From an uncultured Prevotella sp. (GTDB taxonomy: Bacteria > Bacteroidota > Bacteroidia > Bacteroidales > Bacteroidaceae), in contig ONHE01000049.1 of assembly GCA_900317545.1 (NCBI GenBank), forward strand, positions 1-64,000: a stretch of 64,000 nt of DNA. Direction: 5' to 3'. Of this stretch, positions 28,001-34,795 are shown one piece after another (the first letter of the stretch is position 1; every line of letters starts with the position of its first letter). Made by a program: the position numbers and the translations under genes. Under the pieces are notes generated by a model, which saw only the letters and a program-made list of their open reading frames with translations, ran no database searches and was not told the origin of the DNA.

Positions 28001-28347
28001 CGTATATTGGGGAATACCTCGATGAGATCACCGGATATTGGCTAAAGGGCGACCAGGAGCGTAGTCGGTATTACAATCATTCGACGTTCAATGACTTGAT
28101 TATCACCGGATTGGTGGGCCTCAGACCCCGTGAGGACAACGTGGTGGAAGTCAATCCACTGCTCCCGAAAGACAAATGGAGCTATTTCTGCTTGGATAAT
28201 GTCCGTTATCATGGCCATGATCTGTGCATCGTATGGGACCGGGACGGCGACCGCTATCATGCAGGGAAAGGGCTTGCGCTCTACATAGACGGTCGGAAGG
28301 TGGTCTCACGGCCTGACTTAGGAAAACTTACAGCTAAGCTGCAATGA
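25045..28347 (+). CDS. Two-domain secreted glycosidase, GH143-GH142-like (RG-II chain D type)
   Basis: This 1100-residue protein has a signal peptide (LILACALLMECGLSPAQ). The N-terminal half (about 25-420) is a sialidase-like propeller with Asp-box-like repeats (TSADGYTWTDP, SISKDGGLTWKEP), followed by a jelly-roll insert (about 430-600). The C-terminal half (about 620-1090) is an (alpha/alpha)6 glycosidase domain with KCEWDGAIWPFATSQTLTALAN and HSTFNDLIITGLVG. This length and order fit the RG-II enzyme that removes DHA (GH143) and beta-L-arabinofuranose (GH142) in B. thetaiotaomicron (from memory). It overlaps both neighbours, by 10 bp and by ATGA. Confidence 0.7.
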   Translation: MQIRLILACALLMECGLSPAQRLVHYTGTELSDPNRHDGGLSPVIGVHNIQILRANREHPSGANGGGWTYNHQPMMAYWNGRFYVHYLSDEKDEQVPPSRTLLQTSADGYTWTDPRVLFPEYKVPDGFKKEGVPGEARQLIAVMHQRMGFYVSKEHKLFALGYYGVCLNKKDHNNDGNGIGRVIREIKADGSFGPIYFIYYNHGFSAKNTDYPNYRKGNASLRKACAEILANPRIRMQWVEEADRNEPLIPLKKEYKAYNDYTLPDGTLVGLWKHALTSISKDGGLTWKEPVERAKGFVNSNAKIWGQRLSDGSYATVYNPSEYRWPLAISLSKDGIEYTTLNLVNGEVPPMRYGGNYKSFGPQYVRGIQEGNGEPSDGDLWVTYSMNKEDMWVGHIPVPVQINAHAQANDDFTKCKALSDLRLWNIYSPRMAPVGLDGKWLTLADEDPFDYARVDRKIPATSELKVSFDLMAGQNHNGLLQIEFLDENGVGCARLEMTAEGILRAKSGARYGNLLNYEAGKCYHVDVVLSVSKRMYDIYIDGHKAGQRMFFAPVKAIERIMFRTGSQRTYPTVDTPADWDGILDHAGATDTLATYRIANFVTSSADSNASTAFLQYDSFKHYVTCFNGMEDENIVQAIPNAEAWDWMKENIPLFECPQQNFEQMYYYRWWTIRKHLKQTDVGYAMTEFLVPRGYADKYNLISSALGHHIHEARWFRNPVYLDQVIHTWFYGNDGGPMKKLDAYSSWTPASVWDRYLVDGRKEWVTSLLPSLIEEYKRWDGHRLTNGLYWQYDVKDAMEETISGGRRVQNARPSINGYMYGNALGIAHIAALAQQPTLSALYKAKADTIKTLTQRLLWNGRHRFFEVLTKDSSSNVREEIGFIPWYFNLPDDSPKYASAWLQIADEHGFSAPYGLTTAERRHPLFRSHGVGKCEWDGAIWPFATSQTLTALANYLNNYTPIPSVNDSLYFSELEKYVQCQSHRGKPYIGEYLDEITGYWLKGDQERSRYYNHSTFNDLIITGLVGLRPREDNVVEVNPLLPKDKWSYFCLDNVRYHGHDLCIVWDRDGDRYHAGKGLALYIDGRKVVSRPDLGKLTAKLQ

Positions 28348-30554
28348 AAAAGTATCTCGCGCTGATCATCCTGATGGTCTCGCTCCATGTGCATGCCGCA
28401 CAGGGAGGAGACTTCGGACAGGCTCGCTGGATCGGTGCAACCGTCGATCCGAACGATTCGCTCGCCGACCGGAGTATTGTCATCTCGAAGTCGTTTGCTT
28501 GCCCTAAAGTGATTGCATCCGCCCAACTCCGCATTTGCGGATTGGGTTTCTATGAGTTGCATCTCAATGGTTCCAAGGTAGGTGACGACATCATGTCACC
28601 TGCCTGGAGCAACTATAATAAAACGGTATTTTATAATACCATAGATCTGACACGGCTGTTGCGCAAACGCAATCAGATAGATGTGCTGCTGGGCAACGGA
28701 TTCTATCACGAACGTGGAGAACGTTACCACAAGTTGAAAACCAACTTTGGATCGCTGACACTTCTATTCCACCTTATTATAATATATAAGAATGGCACCT
28801 CCCTCCACATAGACAGCGATCCCTCATGGACATGGAGGCGCAGTCGGATCACATTCAACAGCATCTACGGCGGTGAAGATTTTGACGCCACTTGGACGGA
28901 TGGCCGGCATCCCGTCGTAATCCAGCCAGCTCCCAAGGGCATGCTTCGGGAGCAGCTGTCAGAGCCGGTCAAAATCATGGAAAGATATGACGTGAAGCGG
29001 CGCTTGCCTCATCACGTCTATGATATGGGGCAGAATCTTTCCGGTTTCCCTGCCATTCGGGTCACCGGCAAGCGCGGTCAGCAGATCACGATACGCGTAG
29101 GCGAAACGCTTACCGATGACGGAGACGTCAACCAAAGACAGACAGGGAAGGATCATCTGTACAGATACACGCTGGCCGGAACAGGCATCGAGAGCTGGCA
29201 TCCGCGGTTTTCCTACTATGGTTTTCGGTATATCCAGATCAAGGGCGCGGTGCTCCAAGGCGAGCCAAACCCCGATCATCTGCCTGTCATCCGCAGCCTA
29301 CAGTCGTGTTTCGTCTATAATTCAGCCCAGAAAATCGGTTCGTTCGAATGTTCCAATCAGCGGTTCAACAAGACCTATCAGATCATTGACCGGGCGATCC
29401 GGAGCAACTGGCAATCAGTCTGGACAGACTGTCCTCACCGCGAAAAGCTCGGTTGGTTGGAACAGGACTGGCTGAACGGGGTAGGGTTGGTCTACAACTA
29501 CGACTGTCGGAAGATGATTGAGCAGACGATGCAGCAGATCGCCGACGCACAACATGCCGACGGGAGCATGCCCGAGATCGCACCTGAATATATCCGATTT
29601 GACGGATCCTGGGCTCCGCCTTTTCAGGAATCGCCCGAATGGGGCGGCGCACTCGTCGCGCTTCCGGCCCTCTATGCGCAACACTACGGAGACAGCTCGC
29701 TGATCCGGAAGTATCTTCCGGCGATGGTACGCTATGTCAATTACTTGGCTACACGCGACAGCTGCGGCATTCTGAAGATGGGATTGGGCGACTGGTACGA
29801 CTACGGTCCGGGCAAGGCAGGATTTGCCAAAAACACTCCCGTGGCGTTGGTGGCAACGGCGCATTATTATCGTTGGACGCGGATGGTGGCATCCTTCGAT
29901 CCGCGTCTGTCTTATCTGCATCAGCGGGCCGACAGCATCAAGGCTGCTTTCCTGCGTACTTTCGAACTCCAGAGTCAGGCTGCCTATGCCCTTGCGATCG
30001 AGAACGGACTCTATAGAGAAGGCGAAAGGCAGTCGCTCATGGAGCGCTTGATCGACGATATCCATCGTCACGGCGACCGACTGACAACCGGCGACGTCGG
30101 CACACCATACCTCTTCAAGGTGCTCGTGGACAACGGGCAGGCCGATCTGTTATATACGATGCTCAATCATGATGACGTTCCGGGCTACGGAAACCAGATC
30201 AAGCAGGGCGTGACGACGCTTACGGAACAATGGGACCCGAAGTTTGGCGCTTCGAGAAACCATTTCATGCTGGGCCACATCAACAATCATCTGATCCGGG
30301 ACATTGTCGGCATACGAGTCAAAGGCAACCAATGCACGATCGCCCCGCATCCGGTGGGCGATCTGCAATGGGCAACAGGACAAACTGAAACTACGCTTGG
30401 GACTGTCCGATGCAGCTGGAAGCGGACTGGGCAGACGCTGTCCGTCAACATCGAACTGCCCAAAGACTCCGGACAGACAGCTGTCATCTTCCCCAATGGA
30501 AAGACTTGTCAGGTGGATGGAGGTGGGACGTTCCATTTGGAGGAAGTCCTTTGA
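28344..30554 (+). CDS. Secreted GH78 alpha-L-rhamnosidase
   Basis: The protein has 736 residues with a signal peptide (LALIILMVSLHVHAAQ). It has the full GH78 layout: a Bac_rhamnosid_N domain (RICGLGFYELHLNGSKVGDD, SPAWSNYNKTVFYNT), a concanavalin-like domain (HHVYDMGQNLSGF), then the barrel with WTDCPHREKLGWLEQD near residue 360 and FQESPEWGGALV near residue 430. A C-terminal beta-sandwich with NHFMLGHIN precedes the end. It probably works in the periplasm or on the surface. The start overlaps the previous stop as ATGA. It is the second rhamnosidase of the operon and differs from the cytoplasmic one in having a signal peptide. Confidence 0.92.
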   Translation: MKKYLALIILMVSLHVHAAQGGDFGQARWIGATVDPNDSLADRSIVISKSFACPKVIASAQLRICGLGFYELHLNGSKVGDDIMSPAWSNYNKTVFYNTIDLTRLLRKRNQIDVLLGNGFYHERGERYHKLKTNFGSLTLLFHLIIIYKNGTSLHIDSDPSWTWRRSRITFNSIYGGEDFDATWTDGRHPVVIQPAPKGMLREQLSEPVKIMERYDVKRRLPHHVYDMGQNLSGFPAIRVTGKRGQQITIRVGETLTDDGDVNQRQTGKDHLYRYTLAGTGIESWHPRFSYYGFRYIQIKGAVLQGEPNPDHLPVIRSLQSCFVYNSAQKIGSFECSNQRFNKTYQIIDRAIRSNWQSVWTDCPHREKLGWLEQDWLNGVGLVYNYDCRKMIEQTMQQIADAQHADGSMPEIAPEYIRFDGSWAPPFQESPEWGGALVALPALYAQHYGDSSLIRKYLPAMVRYVNYLATRDSCGILKMGLGDWYDYGPGKAGFAKNTPVALVATAHYYRWTRMVASFDPRLSYLHQRADSIKAAFLRTFELQSQAAYALAIENGLYREGERQSLMERLIDDIHRHGDRLTTGDVGTPYLFKVLVDNGQADLLYTMLNHDDVPGYGNQIKQGVTTLTEQWDPKFGASRNHFMLGHINNHLIRDIVGIRVKGNQCTIAPHPVGDLQWATGQTETTLGTVRCSWKRTGQTLSVNIELPKDSGQTAVIFPNGKTCQVDGGGTFHLEEVL

Positions 30555-30629
30555 TCCGTCACTGGGTATATCCCAAGAGTTTGTGAAAGCATTATCAACC
30601 AAAAGGATACAAGTATCATAAATCATCAA

Positions 30630-31979
30630 ATGATGAGAAAAGCCATAATGACCGTCATGCTTCTGACAGGCAGCATGGCACTGCAAGCGCAAAGTGACTA
30701 TGCCCATCAGTTCACGAAAAGTTTCCATGAGACCATGGATACGGTGGCCTCGCGATGGAAAGTCCGCTTCCGTTACAATGTCGATACGGCCGGATTGAAG
30801 CTCCCGTATGCAGATTTCCGTCTTAAGCCTTATTCGTTGGAAGAGACTTTGGATAATATCTGCAAGTATTTTGACTTCAATTGGTGGAAGCAGAATGACG
30901 GGTCTTACAAGATCAAACCTTACGAATATGCCCGTCGGCATGAAAAGGACGGGGAGAAGATGATCGCGTGGTTGAACTCCCTCTATCGTGACAAGACACA
31001 GTTTGAGGCGCGAAAGGACAGTGTCAGAAAGGAGGTGCGTCGGCTGTTGGGCATTGATGACTATAAGAAGCAGCTTGTGAATGGCCGCCCCAGACTCTCC
31101 AAGTTGAGGGGCTATGACGGCTATACGGTTCAGAATGTGTGTATAGAAACGTTGAAGGGTGAGCATGTCTTCGGCAGCATCTATGCACCTCGGCCAGACC
31201 GAAAGACGCTCAGTCGCTGGAAGGCTGCGCGCGGAAAGCGGTCATGGAGCGGTTTTGCGCTGATCTTATGTCCTGACGGGCACTTCAACGGAGGCCGTTA
31301 CCGCAAGGATGAGCAGCAGCGATTGGCCACGCTGGCCCGGATGGGAGCCGTCTGCGTAGACTACGATCTCTATGGCTGGGGCGAAAGTGAGCGGGAGCAT
31401 GGAGCAAGTGCCCACCGCACCGACCGTGCCCATGTCATGCAGGCCTTGAACGGTCTGGTCATGCTTGACTATGTGCTGAATAGCCGGAAAGATATCGATC
31501 ATCACCGCATCGGCGTCAATGGCGGCAGCGGAGGGGGAACGCAGAGCGTGCTGTTGAGCGTGCTCGACAACCGGTTCACGGCTGCTGCACCGACCGTCAG
31601 TCTGGCGAGTCACTTTGACGGAGGATGCCCATGTGAAAGTGGCAAGCCGATTCAGCTGGCCGGTGGCGGTACCTGTAACGCCGAGTTGGCAGCTTTTTTT
31701 GCGCCGAAGCCGATGCTCATTGTGAGCGATGGAGGCGACTGGACATCCACCGTTCCATCATTGGAATTTCCCTATCTGCAACGGATTTATGCGATGTACG
31801 GTGCTTCCGGGCAGGTCACCAATGTGCATCTGCCCCGAGAGCGGCACGATTTCGGTCCCAATAAGCGCACGGCCGTCTATGACTTTTTTGTCAAAGTCTT
31901 CGGCTTGGACGCCACTCAGCGTGACGAATCGAAGGTAACCGTCGTTGCTCCGGCAGTCCTGCAGACCGATGCGAAGTGA
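30630..31979 (+). CDS. STN-domain alpha/beta-hydrolase esterase (pectin methylesterase / acetyl esterase candidate)
   Basis: The protein has 449 residues with a signal peptide ending near SMALQAQ. Residues 35-98 form a small STN-like domain (FRYNVDTAGLKLPYADFRL, YSLEETLDNICKYFDF), unusual on an esterase. Residues 130-430 are an alpha/beta hydrolase with nucleophile elbow NGGSGGG (Ser300), Asp in VSDGGDW (about 367-370) and His406 in RERHDFG. The RG-II locus of B. thetaiotaomicron contains an alpha/beta-hydrolase pectin methylesterase (from memory); this is a likely relative, and if so it would release methanol. Last gene of the plus-strand operon, 75 bp after GH78. Acetyl esterase is the alternative. 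Confidence 0.7.
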   Translation: MMRKAIMTVMLLTGSMALQAQSDYAHQFTKSFHETMDTVASRWKVRFRYNVDTAGLKLPYADFRLKPYSLEETLDNICKYFDFNWWKQNDGSYKIKPYEYARRHEKDGEKMIAWLNSLYRDKTQFEARKDSVRKEVRRLLGIDDYKKQLVNGRPRLSKLRGYDGYTVQNVCIETLKGEHVFGSIYAPRPDRKTLSRWKAARGKRSWSGFALILCPDGHFNGGRYRKDEQQRLATLARMGAVCVDYDLYGWGESEREHGASAHRTDRAHVMQALNGLVMLDYVLNSRKDIDHHRIGVNGGSGGGTQSVLLSVLDNRFTAAAPTVSLASHFDGGCPCESGKPIQLAGGGTCNAELAAFFAPKPMLIVSDGGDWTSTVPSLEFPYLQRIYAMYGASGQVTNVHLPRERHDFGPNKRTAVYDFFVKVFGLDATQRDESKVTVVAPAVLQTDAK

Positions 31980-32196
31980 TCTCCATCTTTCCTACTGTTC
32001 TTTGTCAGATCAAGGATAGAAACCTCACGTAGGCGGTATGTCAGAGTGGCAAGGGTGGAAAATTTTCGGTTTTCCCGTGATGATGTCGCTCATTCGGGGT
32101 GATTCCGTCAAGTTTTTGATGTGTAATAAAATGACAGTACCAAACACGCTCTTTGCCCCTGAAACAGGCGGATGTGATTGAAAAAAAGGCAATAAT

Positions 32197-32227
32197 TTTG
32201 CAGTCTTTGAATTATTAGGTATCTTTG
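32197..32227 (+). promoter_or_regulatory. Consensus promoter of the UpxY-type gene
   Basis: TTTG (32197-32200) is followed after 19 bp by TATCTTTG (32220-32227). Transcription from it should include the tandem repeats that begin at 32238. The rest of the gap 31980-32196 shows no gene. Confidence 0.8.
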
Positions 32228-32237
32228 CAGAAACAAG

Positions 32238-32323
32238 AGCTATCATATGGACGACCCAAAGCTATCATATGGACGGCCCAAAGCTATCATATGGACGGCC
32301 CAAAGCTATCATATGCAGAACCC
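32238..32323. repeat. 22-bp tandem repeat, locus C, in the leader of the UpxY-type gene
   Basis: Three near-identical 22-bp units start at 32238, 32260 and 32282 (AGCTATCATATGGACGGCCC plus AA; the first has GACGACCC). A fourth, truncated unit at 32304 (AGCTATCATATGCAGAACCC) contains the probable start codon of the downstream gene at 32313. The best-conserved member of the repeat family in this window. Confidence 0.9.
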
Positions 32324-32855
32324 ATTGCCATGGTATGCGATTCGCCTATTTTCGCTGCACTATCAGGAGGCCATTGATTTCCTTACCCAACAAGGTTTGG
32401 AAACCTTTGTCCCGATGGAATCCATCACAGTCAGGGATCATGACGGACGGCTCAGACACCATCAGCGTCCAGTTGTCAGAAACATCATCTTTGTCCAGAA
32501 AAAATACGCAGCGGATGAGATGCGCAAGATCTTTGCCTCGGCCGCTTTCAAGATGGCGGTTTATACGAAGGCATCCGGTAGTTATGAATATTATGAGATT
32601 CCAGCCAAGGAAATGTTTGAATTTCAGGTCATGTGCAATCTTGACAAAGGCGATGCCATGTATTGCAGCGAATCTGAAGTTGCCTTGAAGAAGGGGACGC
32701 CGGTGATAGTGGAATACGGTCCGCTTAAGGGAATGACCGGAAAACTGGTCCGGGCAAGCAAGAAATACTACTTGCTGAAACAGATACCGGGGGTTGCCGT
32801 GATGCTGAAAGTGACCCGTTGGTGCTGCAAGCCCATCGTCACGGGGAGTCAGTGA
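32313..32855 (+). CDS. UpxY-type NusG paralogue (transcription antiterminator), orphan
   Basis: The protein has 180 residues. The N-terminal NusG domain begins WYAIRLFSLHYQEAIDFLTQ and continues with RPVVRNIIFVQKKY. A C-terminal KOW domain reads VIVEYGPLKGMTGKLVRASK. This is the arrangement of specialised NusG paralogues such as UpxY, which act on polysaccharide operons. I place the start at 32313 (MQNPLPWYAIR). An ATG at 32247 would be in frame, but its residues are encoded by the 22-bp repeat. Unusually, no polysaccharide genes follow; the next gene is on the opposite strand. It may act on a distant locus. Confidence 0.85.
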   Translation: MQNPLPWYAIRLFSLHYQEAIDFLTQQGLETFVPMESITVRDHDGRLRHHQRPVVRNIIFVQKKYAADEMRKIFASAAFKMAVYTKASGSYEYYEIPAKEMFEFQVMCNLDKGDAMYCSESEVALKKGTPVIVEYGPLKGMTGKLVRASKKYYLLKQIPGVAVMLKVTRWCCKPIVTGSQ

Positions 32856-32969
32856 ATGATCTTTGTGCTGTATGTTGAAATCATGCAGGGGTGACGCTTT
32901 GATACTGCAGGCATGGCCCATGCCGTTCCTCTTTTTCGGATTACATCCTTAGGGCATGCCTGACGGCGT

Positions 32970-34736
32970 CTACTTGCGGAGCTTCTTGAGCTGTCGGAGC
33001 GCCTGGGGGATATTAGGACAGAGAGCGAGTGCTTTCTCATAGTTGCGGATTGCGGCCTCCTTGAATCCCTCGTGTTCGCATTCCTTGGCCATCATGACAA
33101 ATTCCATGGCGAGTTTCTTCAACGATTCTTCCTTCTTTTGTGCCTCATCTTTCAGCCTCTGAATCTCGGCGCGCTGCGTATTGATGACGTTCAGTTTTCG
33201 TCGTAAGAGCCTTTTTATCCTTGGCTGTTCGATGTCATATCGGCTGTGGATGGCGATAAAGAAATGATCCAAGGCGGCCTGCATCTCTCCGTTGTCAAAT
33301 GCTTGCACGGCTTCGAAGTATTCTTTGTCGGCCCGTGACTGTTGGATGGCAAGGTTGATGATGGACTGATTGTTGTAGTTCTTGGTAAAATCGGCTACTT
33401 CCTTGTTGATGAAAACCTGATCACGATGGATGGGATTGACGAGCGAGATGCCGTCCAAATGGGTGCAACGTGACAGGGCTACATAGGTCTGACCGGCCGA
33501 AAAGACGCCGCCCGAGAGGTCTATCTTTACCTGATTGAAGGTCAGTCCCTGGCTCTTATGCACGGTGATGGCCCACGCCAACTTGATGGGGTATTGGGTG
33601 TAAGTGCCAATAGTCTGCTCTTCAATCTTCTTTTCCTTTTCGTTGAATTTATATTTCTCATTGCTCCACACTTCCTGCTCGACGTCATAGTCATTGCCGT
33701 CCTCCGTGTGGACATAGATTTTGCCGCCTTCATTTTCGTCAAATCCCGTGATCGAACCGAGCGTTCCGTTGACCCAGCGTTTTTCTTTGTCGTTGCGAAT
33801 GAACAGGATCTGCGCACCGACTTTCAGCTCCAATTCCATGGGGGTGGGCAGGCTGTTTTCCGGAAACTCGCCCTCTATGACACCGTAAAAGATGCTCGGT
33901 CCGCCCGGCAGGTCCTCCAACTTTTTCTTGTTGATATAATCCACATTGTCACGACGGGTGGAGAGCGTGATCGACATGGGTGCTCCATCCGGATCGGAAG
34001 CTTGTTCTTGCGTCGGCTTACTGTCGTCTGTCGGAGCTATGACACGACTGTTCAGCATCGAAAGATCTGCATCGGTCATCCGACCGGACCGAATATGATC
34101 GAGAATGTTGATGAAGAGCTGGTCGCTCTGGCGGTAAACCTTGTTCAGTTCGATGGAGATAAGCTGCATTTCTTTGAACACCTTGGCATTGAAGAAGTAT
34201 GCAGAGGGATAGAAAGTATTGAGCAACTGGCGGTCTTCCTCTTTCAGAACGGGTTCAAGCTGATATACATCACCGACGAGCAGGAGTTGTTTTCCGCCAA
34301 AGGGTTCTCGCATGTTGTTGTTGTAGATGCGCAGCACCTTGTCGATAAAGTCGATGATATCTGCACGGACCATGCTGATCTCGTCAATAATGATCAGTTC
34401 GGTGGCTCGCAGAAGTTTCCGCTTTTCGCTGTTATATTTCAAGGTGTTGCGGATGTTTTTGACACTATAGCGGGTGTCATTGGGCAACAGCGGATGGAAC
34501 GGCAACTTGAAGAAGCTGTGGAGCGTTGATCCTCCCACATTGACAGCTGCTATCCCCGTCGGGGCAAGGATGATGTGCTTTTTGTGGGTTGTGGCCGCGA
34601 TGTATCTGAGAAAAGTCGATTTACCCGTCCCTGCCTTTCCGGTAAGGAAGAGGGAGCGACGGGTAAACTGCAAGATCTGGAGTGCATGTTGCAGCTCCGC
34701 ATTATCCAAATCGATTTGATCAGGGTGATTATTCAA
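32970..34736 (-). CDS. PIF1/RecD-like ATP-dependent helicase with C-terminal TPR region
   Basis: The protein has 588 residues. The Walker A motif FLTGKAGTGKSTF is near residue 30, the DEAD-like IIIDEISMV near 115, then VGDVYQLEPVL, and late motif AITVHKSQGLTF with YVALSRC near 430, all typical of PIF1-like DNA helicases. Residues 460-588 are helical with a TPR-like repeat (FKEAAIRNYEKALALCPN). It is probably a cytoplasmic DNA-repair or replication helicase. It is convergent with the UpxY-type gene; the 114-bp gap has a weak inverted repeat (GGCATGG/CCATGCC) but no clear terminator. Confidence 0.88.
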   Translation of the reverse strand: MNNHPDQIDLDNAELQHALQILQFTRRSLFLTGKAGTGKSTFLRYIAATTHKKHIILAPTGIAAVNVGGSTLHSFFKLPFHPLLPNDTRYSVKNIRNTLKYNSEKRKLLRATELIIIDEISMVRADIIDFIDKVLRIYNNNMREPFGGKQLLLVGDVYQLEPVLKEEDRQLLNTFYPSAYFFNAKVFKEMQLISIELNKVYRQSDQLFINILDHIRSGRMTDADLSMLNSRVIAPTDDSKPTQEQASDPDGAPMSITLSTRRDNVDYINKKKLEDLPGGPSIFYGVIEGEFPENSLPTPMELELKVGAQILFIRNDKEKRWVNGTLGSITGFDENEGGKIYVHTEDGNDYDVEQEVWSNEKYKFNEKEKKIEEQTIGTYTQYPIKLAWAITVHKSQGLTFNQVKIDLSGGVFSAGQTYVALSRCTHLDGISLVNPIHRDQVFINKEVADFTKNYNNQSIINLAIQQSRADKEYFEAVQAFDNGEMQAALDHFFIAIHSRYDIEQPRIKRLLRRKLNVINTQRAEIQRLKDEAQKKEESLKKLAMEFVMMAKECEHEGFKEAAIRNYEKALALCPNIPQALRQLKKLRK

Positions 34737-34795
34737 TGAGTTTTAAAGCTTCTTAAGAGGGTCCGGAAGTGCTGTGTGCTGCCTCCGTCCTTCAC

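Noticed and set aside
32238..32323. Possible CRISPR array
   Set aside because: Units are directly adjacent with no spacers, and there are no cas genes.
32880..32960. Bidirectional terminator between the UpxY-type gene and the helicase
   Set aside because: The inverted repeat GGCATGG/CCATGCC is short, with almost no loop and a poor T-tract on both strands.
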